Source of the DNA: Caldilinea sp. CFX5
Lineage (GTDB): Bacteria > Chloroflexota > Anaerolineae > Caldilineales > Caldilineaceae
Reading direction: 5' to 3'
DNA length: 64,000 nucleotides
NCBI GenBank assembly: GCA_021405325.1
Contig: QWII01000004.1
Span: forward strand, 62,001 to 126,000
Shown here: positions 44,620-52,096 of the stretch, piece after piece
Layout of the letters: every line of letters begins with the position of its first letter
How positions within the stretch are numbered: the stretch's first letter is position 1
Notes under the pieces: generated by a model
What the model saw: the letters and a program-made list of their open reading frames with translations, nothing else
Databases searched by the model: none
Told to the model about the DNA's origin: nothing
Program-made: the position numbers and the translations under genes

Positions 44620-46281
44620 TCAATAAGCGCCATCGCCACGGATAATGGCCGGGAGGGTCCGTAGCATGATACTGAAATCGCGCCGTAGGCTATAATTCTC
44701 AATGTAATCCAGTTCAAGCCGCAGCCGTTCGGTCAGGGAAAGATTGCCCCGCCCATTCACTTGCATGGGGCCGGTTAACCCCGGCTTGACGGCCAGCCGT
44801 CGCCGTTGGTAATCCTCATACAGTTCCACGAGGCGCGCATCTTCCGGGCGGGGGCCGACCAGACTCATGTCGCCGATCAAGACATTGTAAAATTGCGGCG
44901 TCTCGTCCAGACTGGCGCGCCGCAAGAGGCGGCCCACCCGCGTCACCCGCGGGTCGTCGGCAATTTTGTAGACCGGTTCGGGCAGCTTCTCCAGATCGAC
45001 CAGCTTGGTTAACTGTTCATCAGCGTCGCACACCATGCTGCGCAGCTTGACAATGCGAAAGGGGCGGCCGTATTCGCCAATGCGCGTCTGCCAGTAGAAG
45101 ACCGCGCCGGGGGAGTCCAGTTTGATGGCAATGGCGGCCACAGCAATGATGGGCGCCGAAATGATCAACCCCACCAACGCACCGACAATGTCAACGGCGC
45201 GTTTGATCAGCCGCTTCCAACCAGGGATGACCGGCTGGTGCAGATCGGCCGGCGCACCGGCAAAGCGAATGGTGCCGATGACAAAGCCGGCGCCCAATGC
45301 GATCGCCCGTACAAAGAGCATCCCCACACTTCCCGGCGCCATTGTCGGCGCTTTCTGCGCCACTTTGGTGAGAAAAGGGAGCGCCGTGCCGATAAAGGCG
45401 AAAATCAACCCAATCACCGGCAGCCAGAGCCAATCCAACAGCGGCCAGATCAACCCGGCCAGCGCCAGGGGCAGCAACCCCAGAATGCCGATCAGCAACA
45501 GGATCTGAAGCTTGAGCGCTTGCGGCGTGTGGCTGTCATGCACCATCCGTTCCGGGTGCCAGCGGGTGAGCAGCGCTTTCCAGTAACCGATCAAGTATTT
45601 GCGCCGGGCGTAGTCCCAGACATCGCGATCATGGGCGTGGTAGACCTGGGCGTCCGGCACAAAGCGGAGTTCATAGCCCTTTTGCGCCAGCCGGAAGCTA
45701 AATTCCTGATCCTCGACGGACGCAGTGGTAAAGGTGGCATCAAAGCCGCCATTGGCGAGGAAGATGTCGCGCCGGTAGCCGGCTGAATAGGTGTCGATAA
45801 AATCGATGGCCGGCTGTTGCCGCATGCGATCATAGCGATCTTCGTATTCAAGCTGGACAAAACGGGGCGTAAAGGTGGGCCGGTTGGTGAGATAGGCGCC
45901 TTTGATGCCGACGACATCGGGTTGGGTAAAAGCAGCCATCATAGCGGCAATCCAGGTGGGGGTAGGGGCGCAATCGGCATCGGTAAAGAGCAGCAGATCG
46001 GCCCGCGCCACTTGGGCGCCATGATTGCGCGCTGCCGCCGGGCCGGCATTGGCCTGCTGCACCAGCCGCGCTTGCACCTGTGGATGAGCGGTGATCCAAT
46101 CTTGCACGAACGTTGCTGTCGTGTCTTTGGAACCGTCATCCACAATGATCACTTCATATTGCTCGGAGGGCGTTGTTTGCGTAGCGAGAGCATGGAGACA
46201 GCCTGCAATCGTCGCCACGCCATTGTAGACGGGCACGATCACAGAACAGATCAAGCCGTTTGCATTCGCCTGGTGATTCAC
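44620..46281 (-). CDS. Fusion of GT2 glycosyltransferase and polyprenyl-phosphate sugar phosphotransferase
   Basis: The protein has 553 aa. Residues 10-240 form a GT-A family 2 domain with VIVPVYNGVATIAGCL, IIVDDGSKD and the metal-binding DAD (101-103). Hydrophobic helices lie between about 255 and 340. Residues about 355-553 form a WcaJ/PglC-type phosphoglycosyl transferase (RAVDIVGALVGLIISAPI, FRIVKLRSM, SLDETPQFYNVLIGDMSLVG, RPGLTG-like VKPGLTGPMQV). It could start a lipid-linked glycan and add the next sugar with one polypeptide. Both halves are usually separate genes, so the fusion is notable. Two nt separate it from the upstream sortase-like gene. Confidence 0.88.
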   Translation of the reverse strand: MNHQANANGLICSVIVPVYNGVATIAGCLHALATQTTPSEQYEVIIVDDGSKDTTATFVQDWITAHPQVQARLVQQANAGPAAARNHGAQVARADLLLFTDADCAPTPTWIAAMMAAFTQPDVVGIKGAYLTNRPTFTPRFVQLEYEDRYDRMRQQPAIDFIDTYSAGYRRDIFLANGGFDATFTTASVEDQEFSFRLAQKGYELRFVPDAQVYHAHDRDVWDYARRKYLIGYWKALLTRWHPERMVHDSHTPQALKLQILLLIGILGLLPLALAGLIWPLLDWLWLPVIGLIFAFIGTALPFLTKVAQKAPTMAPGSVGMLFVRAIALGAGFVIGTIRFAGAPADLHQPVIPGWKRLIKRAVDIVGALVGLIISAPIIAVAAIAIKLDSPGAVFYWQTRIGEYGRPFRIVKLRSMVCDADEQLTKLVDLEKLPEPVYKIADDPRVTRVGRLLRRASLDETPQFYNVLIGDMSLVGPRPEDARLVELYEDYQRRRLAVKPGLTGPMQVNGRGNLSLTERLRLELDYIENYSLRRDFSIMLRTLPAIIRGDGAY

Positions 46282-46283
46282 AA

Positions 46284-46934
46284 TTACTCCCCCGTCCCTA
46301 CATATTCAGCAACGGCGAAGATGCGATGGGTGGTGGTAAAATCGGGCCAGCCGGTAAGCAAGGTCAACTGTGGCACAGTCGTGGGCGCGACATAGGTCTG
46401 CGCCAACGCATTGTCCTCCTCGGTGGCGCCGACCAGCGGAATCGGTTCGCTCACCGCGGTCACCCGATAGACAAAGACCTGTCCCTGTTCATCCACAAGC
46501 TGTAGCTCTTGACCAACCGTAATATCGCCCAATGCCAACGGGGCAAAGAGCGCTTCGCCACTGGCCTGATGACCGGAGAGAATGGTATTCCCCGTTCCGC
46601 CGGCGCCGGCGCTGTTGGCGTGCCAGCCGATGCTATCCAACGGCACGATCCATTCGGTGGTGCGTTGACCGTTGGCTTCCGTCACTACCCAGCCCATAGT
46701 TGTGACCGGCAAGGCCAACGCCAGATCAGGGATACGCAACTGAACAGGCGGCAAGCCCGCATAGGGTTCAGCAGTAGGTTCTTCAACCGGTGTGGGTGTC
46801 GAATCAGGCGTTGCGGCGGGTGCTTGAATTGGCTGACAGCCCAGTACGAGAACAAGACTGACCAGCAGAACGAGTAGTAAACTGGCACGATTACGGTAAT
46901 GCGTGTGCAATCGGATCTTGCTGGGTTGACTCAT
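46284..46934 (-). CDS. Sortase-fold lipoprotein lacking the catalytic cysteine
   Basis: The protein has 216 aa; AGGA lies 7 nt before the ATG. The lipobox LVLGC (Cys33) and a Pro/Thr linker precede a sortase domain. The catalytic His is present (NTILSGHQ, His122), followed by the typical LQLVDEQGQVFVYRVT strand. The strand that should read TLxTC reads TLLTGW, with Gly195 (GGC) where Cys (TGC) is expected; the Arg is kept (TTHR, Arg204). A single base change would explain the loss. It may be an inactive, perhaps binding-only sortase, or an error in the sequence. Confidence 0.8.
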   Translation of the reverse strand: MSQPSKIRLHTHYRNRASLLLVLLVSLVLVLGCQPIQAPAATPDSTPTPVEEPTAEPYAGLPPVQLRIPDLALALPVTTMGWVVTEANGQRTTEWIVPLDSIGWHANSAGAGGTGNTILSGHQASGEALFAPLALGDITVGQELQLVDEQGQVFVYRVTAVSEPIPLVGATEEDNALAQTYVAPTTVPQLTLLTGWPDFTTTHRIFAVAEYVGTGE

Positions 46935-47016
46935 GCGCTATTCCTTTGTCATTCAAACCAGAGCGTTTGCCTGCTTCCCATCGGCCGGTTGTCTGCCTGC
47001 GCTTGTCAGATGACAA

Positions 47017-47130
47017 AACGTCCTTTCGCTCATCTACAGAAAGTGTGAGGTTTCGACCCGCCACACCTGTCAGGTTTTGGAAACCTGACAGGTGTTCACA
47101 CTTTCCGTAGATGAGCCAACGTCCTTTCGC
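47017..47130. repeat. Nested palindromes flanked by 13-bp direct repeats
   Basis: An inner 15-bp hairpin (CACCTGTCAGGTTT with loop TGG, 47063-47095) lies inside a 21-bp pair (47028-47048 with 47096-47116, one mismatch). AACGTCCTTTCGC occurs at 47017-47029 and again at 47118-47130. The layout resembles a small inserted element with a target duplication. Confidence 0.75.
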
Positions 47131-47248
47131 CAATCAGGGAAGCAACGCTGGTTACCCAAAATTTGTATCAAGCCGCCATTGTACGCGATGTAAGGGAATT
47201 GCGCAAAGCGCAGCGCGTGATTTTTCCGGTTCAATGGCAGGGCGGAGG

Positions 47249-47299
47249 GGCCGGTGGGTTCGTTGGTTGAGCTTGCCGAAACCAACGAACCCACCGGCC
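47249..47299. repeat. Perfect 20-bp palindrome, GGTTGAGCTTGCCGAAACC family
   Basis: The arm 47249-47268 (GGCCGGTGGGTTCGTTGGTT) is complementary to 47280-47299. The core matches the repeat at 5601-5619 with one change (GCCGAAACC for GTCGAAACC). It ends 20 nt past the HEAT gene stop and may end its transcript. Confidence 0.85.
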
Positions 47300-47319
47300 T
47301 GAATTTCCAAGAACCAACA

Positions 47320-47859
47320 TTATTCACAACGGGCGCAGCTTTGGGCATGACGGCGCAACTGACCCATCACATCAATCTCGGTCTCGAAATCGCGCCGCAC
47401 CGGTACATTCTCGGCGCCGCAAAAATCACAGCGCCCGCGGTGAGGAAAGCGCGACGCCATGGCTTTTGCCATGGCCACCTGTTCCCGCACAGCGCGCTCA
47501 CCGGCAAATAGTTCGACAAAACGGCGCACCTGACTGTCCGTTTCATTCTTCAAGGCGCGCGCCAGGATCGGTTCAAAGGCCGGATCATCCGGGCGGCCAC
47601 CATCTTCCAGCGTATGCCACGCCGCCCGCCGCACCTGTACATCGGGATCTTCCATCATGCGATAGAGTGCATGCCAGACCTCATCGATCCGCCGGCGCAC
47701 ATGACACGGGCAAAGATTTTGCGCCGCCACCGCGCGCTCCGCCGGGTCGAGACTGCAGGAGAGTTCGAGCAAGCCGTCGATTTCATCGCCGCGGGTGCGG
47801 TGTTCCCCCGGCCGAAATGCCGCCTTTTGATATTTGTTCATGCCTTTCTGTTTGCGCAT
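47320..47859 (-). CDS. HEAT-repeat protein with Cys-rich C-terminus
   Basis: The protein has 179 aa from the ATG at 47859, 6 nt after AGGAG; the adjacent ATG at 47862 is an alternative. The middle shows HEAT-like helical pairs (LDPAERAVAAQNLCPCHV, VQVRRAAWHTLEDGG). The C-terminus has CDFCGAE and CARCE, a possible zinc ribbon. HEAT repeats mediate protein contacts; the partner is unknown. Confidence 0.75.
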   Translation of the reverse strand: MRKQKGMNKYQKAAFRPGEHRTRGDEIDGLLELSCSLDPAERAVAAQNLCPCHVRRRIDEVWHALYRMMEDPDVQVRRAAWHTLEDGGRPDDPAFEPILARALKNETDSQVRRFVELFAGERAVREQVAMAKAMASRFPHRGRCDFCGAENVPVRRDFETEIDVMGQLRRHAQSCARCE

Positions 47860-48300
47860 CATCTGCTCCTATTGGATCGTTCGCACAGAAGAAACGTCAA
47901 GCAATGACTGTGGCCAGCGCCAGTGTAACTACTCAGAGCGGGCTTAGTAATTACGCCCTAGTTTAGCATAGTTCGACCATTTTTCAATTTTTTGCGCGCC
48001 GGTAAGAGCGCCATGGCCGCCGCATAACCTTGATCTCCGGTGTAGCATATCGCCACGACGTTTTTACGGTATTGTGCTTTTAGCATAATGGAGAGCGAAC
48101 ATCGTTATTTTTGGTGATTATCATATAAATTGTCATGATTGCAAGTGAAAATCAAGGCGAGTGGGCGGGTAAAGCGTTACAACTTTGTGACATTTTCTCG
48201 AACAACTTCCGGCAGAATCAGCAAATTTTAGTAAATTGCGCTGGCAGGGAACATCGTTCTCATTACATGGATCTTACAACTCAATGATTGGCCTCTACGA
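47860..48300. other. Intergenic region, no gene recognised
   Basis: The 441-nt gap after kdpE holds no convincing frame, hairpin or RNA gene. GAACATCGTT appears twice (48098 and 48249), too short to interpret. Promoters for the minus-strand HEAT gene may lie here. Confidence 0.5.
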
Positions 48301-49014
48301 TTACGCATCCACGGCCAACCGATAGCCAACCCCCGGTTCCGTCAGCAAGTATTGGGGGAGGGCGGGGTTTTCTTCCAGCTTTTGGCGCAATTGCGAAAAG
48401 TAGACACGCAGGTAATGATTTTCATCGATATAGGCCGGCCCCCACACTTCTTTGAGGATCTGGCGATGCGTGAGGACGCGACCAGCGTGTTGCACAAGCA
48501 GCCGCAACAGGGCATATTCAGTGGGGGTAAGTTTGACCGGCTCCCCTCGCACCGTGACCAGGCGCCGGGTCAAATCCACCTGGAGATCACCGGTGGTAAA
48601 GAGACGTAGATCGGGTTCCGGCTGTGTATGGCGCAGGGCAACGCGTAGGCGGGCGAGTAACTCTTCGGTGCTAAAGGGTTTGGTCAGGTAATCATCGGCG
48701 CCGGCATCGAGCGCGGCCACTTTGTCGGCGTCAGCATCGCGCACCGAGAGGATGATGACCGGCGTCTTGGTCCACTCACGCAGTTGCTTGAGAACCGTCA
48801 CGCCGTCCGTGTCGGGTAGACCGAGATCAAGAATGATCAGGTCGGGGCGCACTTTAGCCGCGATGAAGATCGCCTCCTTTCCCGTCCCTGCCTCATGCAC
48901 ATGGTAGCCGCCGGCTTCCAGACTGATCCGTAAAAAGCGCCGGATCTGCACCTCGTCATCCACTACTAAAACTTGAAGCTTTTCCTGTTGGCTTTTTTCA
49001 CTCTTTTCACTCAA
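48301..49014 (-). CDS. kdpE: KdpE-type response regulator
   Basis: The protein has 237 aa. The start is taken as the TTG at 49014, which overlaps the kdpD stop (ATTGAGTGA) and follows GGAGG at 8 nt. The receiver domain has VVDDE, LILDLGLPDTDG with the acceptor Asp, and DYLTKPF with the Lys. The C-terminal winged helix of the OmpR/PhoB family has LTPTEYALLRLLVQHAGRVL, HYLRVYFSQLRQKLE and EPGVGYRL. KdpE proteins turn on K+ uptake genes when phosphorylated by KdpD. Here the linked transporter is KimA-like; proposed binding sites are at 51945-51984 and 54187-54237. Confidence 0.92.
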   Translation of the reverse strand: MSEKSEKSQQEKLQVLVVDDEVQIRRFLRISLEAGGYHVHEAGTGKEAIFIAAKVRPDLIILDLGLPDTDGVTVLKQLREWTKTPVIILSVRDADADKVAALDAGADDYLTKPFSTEELLARLRVALRHTQPEPDLRLFTTGDLQVDLTRRLVTVRGEPVKLTPTEYALLRLLVQHAGRVLTHRQILKEVWGPAYIDENHYLRVYFSQLRQKLEENPALPQYLLTEPGVGYRLAVDA

Positions 49015-51718
49015 TCTCAGCCTCCTTGACCGGTGGCGGGGTGGCGGTCGCCGGCAGTTGAATCGTAAAGCGCGCACCGCCCTCCGGCCGGTTACTAGCC
49101 GTTAATTCGCCACCGTGGGCATGAACCAACCCACGACAGATCGACAACCCCAGCCCGGTGCCGCCGGTGGCCGTACCGGGTAAACGGTAGAACTTATCAA
49201 AGATCCGTTCCAGCAAATCCGGCGGAATGCCGGGGCCACGGTCGGTCACTGTCAGCCGGAGCCAGCCATCGGCAATTTCGGCCCGAATCTCGACCGGCGC
49301 GCCGGCTGGTGTGTAGGTGCATACATTATGGAGCAGGTTGATCAACACCTGCTCCATTAAACTGAAATCCATCTCCACCAGCGGCAGATCGGGCGGAATG
49401 GCCAACGTGAGCGGTCGTTGCGCCAGGCAACTGTGCAGCCGTTGCACCGCCACCCCCACCACGTCGCTGACCACACACCAATCACGTTTGATCTGTAACC
49501 GCCCGGCATCCAATCGGGACATATCGAGCAGATTCTCCACCAGATGATTCAGCCGTTGCGCGGCGTCACCCACATCAGTCAGCAGCGCCTGCCGAGCAAC
49601 GGGGCTGGTGTTAGCGGCGGGATTGGCGAGTAGGTCGGCTACACCGCGGATGGTGGCAATGGGTGTGCGTAGTTCATGGGAGATGGAGTTGAGCAGGGTG
49701 GTGTGCAGCCGCTCCGACTCTTGCAGCAGCGCCGACTGGCGGGCCGCATGGTCGAGCAGTTGGCGTTCCACCACCAGGGCAATCTGGTTGATAAAGGTTT
49801 CCAGTTGCAACTCTTGTTCAAAGGTCAAGCGCCGTTCGTTACGCATGGCAAGAGCAATGACGCCGGCGATCCGGTCAGGCGTGCGCAACGGCACAAAGTG
49901 CGCCGAAGCCGTGGGCAAGGTATCGGTGAAGCGGCCGGCTGGTCGCCCATGGGCAAAGACCCAGTGGGCGACGCTAAAGGCTTGCTCGTCAAGCGCCAAT
50001 GTGCTGGCGGCATGGGGTGTGCGCACCAGTTCCCCTGTCGGCGCCAGCAGGATTGCGACATCGGCGTCAAATGATTGTTGTAATTGATCCACAGCGGTAT
50101 ACAAGACGGCGTCAAGGTTGGCGGCGGTGGCGGTCTCGCGCGCCAGCCGGTAGAGCGACATAATGCGCTGGACATTGCGCCGCGCCCGCTGCTCCTGTTG
50201 CCGAATACGCGCCGTCAAGTTACCGGCAAAGATGGCAATGACAAAGTAGAGCGAGATCAACACAATATCTTGAAAGCGCTTGATGGCAAAGGTATAGTGG
50301 GGATCAATAAAGAAGAAGTTAAAGGAAATGGCGCTGAGCAGGGCCGCCAGCAACGCCGGCCCACGGCCGATATAGATGGCTATGAGCAGCACAGTCAGCA
50401 AGCCTGTCAGCCCGACGACCTGATACTCGACCCAGGAGAAGGTATGGATACTCACCCAATTTAACACCGTCACCAGCGCCACAATGCCTAACGCCCATAG
50501 GTAGGCGCGCCAGGTTGAACTGCTGCGCCAGCGCCAGTTCAACCAGCGGGGGGCAGGCTGCGGTTTGGTTTCCTCTTCCCCAGTGACGACATAGACATCA
50601 ATATCGCCACTGTTGCGAATGACGCTATCGACCAGCGAGCCGCCACGCAACAGCGTGTAGAAGCGATTATGGCGCGGCTTGCCGATCACCATTTGGCTAA
50701 TGTTGTGTTGACGGGCGAGTTGGAGCAATACGCTATCGACTGCGTCACCGGCGGCGCTGATCACTTCGCCGCCCAGTTCACGGGCCAGGGCCAGGTTACG
50801 CGCCAATAGCCGTTGCCGATCCGGCGTCAGCGCTTGGGTGGTTTCAATGGTGGCGGCAAACCAGGGCGCTTCCAACGCGTAAGCCATGCGGCGCGTCCAG
50901 CGGATCAACTGTTCCGAATAGGGGCTGGCGCTGACCGCAACCATGAGACGTTCGCGCGATTTCCAGGGACCAGTGATCTGCTTGGCCTGCATGTAATCCT
51001 GCAACTGATGATCGACATGTTCGGCAGTCAGGCGCAAGGCCATCTCGCGCAAGGCGGTGAGGTTCCCCAGGCGAAAGAAATCATTGGCGGCGTTTTCAAT
51101 ACCCTCCGGCGTGGCGATTTTGCCTTCGAGCAGCCGTTTGCGCAGCGCTTCCGGCGAGAGGTCAATCAGTTCGATCTCAGCGGCCAGATCCAGCAAAGAA
51201 TCGGGGACGGTTTCGGTAACGGTGAGGCCGGTGATCTGGCGCACGGCGTCGGCGCGGCTGGCAAAATGCTGAACATTGATCGTGGTGTAGACATCAATGC
51301 CGGCGTCGAGCAGTTCAATCACATCTTGGTAGCGTTTACGGTGACGTGGGAGGCCATTGGGCGCCGGCGCGTTGGTATGGGCAAAGTCATCGACCAATAC
51401 CAACTGGGGCCGGCGCGCCAGAATGGCGTCGAGATCCATCTCAGCGCGCATTACCCCATGATCATCGAAGCGCCGGTAAGGAATGCGTTCAAAACGGGTC
51501 AGCAACGCCTCCAGTTCAGGACAACCGTGGGTTTCGACGACGCCGATCACCACAGGAATGCCCTCGGCTGCCCGGTCCAGGCCGCCAAGCAACATGGTAT
51601 AGGTTTTGCCGACACCAGGGGCCATGCCCAAAAAGATTTTTAATTTGCCCGGCCCGGACGACGCCGGTGATGCGTCGGCGCCGGGCCGGGAGTCAGGATC
51701 GGATTGTCGTTGTACCAT
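49007..51718 (-). CDS. kdpD: KdpD-type sensor histidine kinase
   Basis: The protein has 903 aa from the ATG at 51718; the frame extends upstream through kdpF, which argues against the longer form. Order of domains: KdpD N-terminal ATP-binding domain (Walker A GMAPGVGKTYTML, Walker B LVLVDDFAHTNAPA), USP domain (LMVAVSASPYSEQLIRW, MVIGKPRHNRFYTLLRGGSL), four membrane helices (DUF4118), a GAF domain, HisKA (NSISHELRTPIATIRG) and HATPase_c (NLLHNVCTYTPAGAP, DRGPGIPPDLL, GTGLGLSICRGLVHAHGG). KdpD senses low K+ or ionic stress; USP domains of some KdpD bind c-di-AMP. TACAAT lies only 6 nt before the ATG, so a leaderless internal promoter is possible. Confidence 0.93.
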   Translation of the reverse strand: MVQRQSDPDSRPGADASPASSGPGKLKIFLGMAPGVGKTYTMLLGGLDRAAEGIPVVIGVVETHGCPELEALLTRFERIPYRRFDDHGVMRAEMDLDAILARRPQLVLVDDFAHTNAPAPNGLPRHRKRYQDVIELLDAGIDVYTTINVQHFASRADAVRQITGLTVTETVPDSLLDLAAEIELIDLSPEALRKRLLEGKIATPEGIENAANDFFRLGNLTALREMALRLTAEHVDHQLQDYMQAKQITGPWKSRERLMVAVSASPYSEQLIRWTRRMAYALEAPWFAATIETTQALTPDRQRLLARNLALARELGGEVISAAGDAVDSVLLQLARQHNISQMVIGKPRHNRFYTLLRGGSLVDSVIRNSGDIDVYVVTGEEETKPQPAPRWLNWRWRSSSTWRAYLWALGIVALVTVLNWVSIHTFSWVEYQVVGLTGLLTVLLIAIYIGRGPALLAALLSAISFNFFFIDPHYTFAIKRFQDIVLISLYFVIAIFAGNLTARIRQQEQRARRNVQRIMSLYRLARETATAANLDAVLYTAVDQLQQSFDADVAILLAPTGELVRTPHAASTLALDEQAFSVAHWVFAHGRPAGRFTDTLPTASAHFVPLRTPDRIAGVIALAMRNERRLTFEQELQLETFINQIALVVERQLLDHAARQSALLQESERLHTTLLNSISHELRTPIATIRGVADLLANPAANTSPVARQALLTDVGDAAQRLNHLVENLLDMSRLDAGRLQIKRDWCVVSDVVGVAVQRLHSCLAQRPLTLAIPPDLPLVEMDFSLMEQVLINLLHNVCTYTPAGAPVEIRAEIADGWLRLTVTDRGPGIPPDLLERIFDKFYRLPGTATGGTGLGLSICRGLVHAHGGELTASNRPEGGARFTIQLPATATPPPVKEAEIE

Positions 51719-51768
51719 TGCCCTATTGTACCCGATCCAATGCCGGATTGTGTAAGCTTTAGCAATAT

Positions 51769-51864
51769 CTATAAGAACCATTTGGGCTTGATCAATGCTA
51801 CCCCAAGGTAAAGTAGTGAACCGATCCCAGCCACCCAGGGCAGCAGATGTAGCAAGGTAATCAT
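51769..51864 (-). CDS. kdpF: KdpF-like microprotein
   Basis: This 31-codon gene is easily missed. The ATG at 51864 follows a strong GGGAG at 7 nt. The peptide MITLLHLLPWVAGIGSLLYL continues with GVALIKPKWFL: one membrane helix ending in the YLxxALxxPxxF pattern of KdpF, the small lipid-like subunit that stabilises KdpFABC. KdpD follows 50 nt downstream, but kdpA, kdpB and kdpC are absent. It could be a relic of a lost kdpFABC operon or a small partner of the KimA-type importer. Confidence 0.7.
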   Translation of the reverse strand: MITLLHLLPWVAGIGSLLYLGVALIKPKWFL

Positions 51865-51944
51865 GATCTTTCTCCCTTCGCAGAATAAACCTGCCTACGA
51901 TTGACAAGCAATCACAGTGTAGCATGATTCCGGTCAGGTGTGGA

Positions 51945-51984
51945 TCAAGAAAACGGTGGCAGAGGTCAACGAAGTATCAAGAGT
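51945..51984 (-). promoter_or_regulatory. Candidate KdpE operator before kdpF-kdpDE
   Basis: Plus-strand TCAAGAAA (51945), TCAACGAA (51966) and TCAAGAGT (51977) are spaced by 21 and 11 bp, the same spacings as the site before kimA. It lies 81 nt before the kdpF ATG. Confidence 0.55.
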
Positions 51985-51997
51985 AGGCTGGGTAATC

Positions 51998-52032
51998 GAG
52001 AGGTCCGCCTTTTGGCAAAAGGCGGACCTCTC
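51998..52032. terminator. Perfect 16-bp hairpin downstream of kimA
   Basis: GAGAGGTCCGCCTTTT (51998-52013), loop GGC, right arm 52017-52032. It lies 65 nt past the kimA stop on the minus strand and may end that transcript, though no T-run follows. Confidence 0.55.
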
Positions 52033-52096
52033 CGCGCTGACGGTTGGGGAAAGGTGGATAGCGAAGGGGCCTCCCCCTCATCATCCAGCGTAATCC

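Noticed and set aside
51719..51925. N-terminal extension of kdpD upstream of 51718
   Set aside because: It runs out of frame through the KdpF-like gene, lacks KdpD similarity, and the KdpD fold starts after MVQRQSD.
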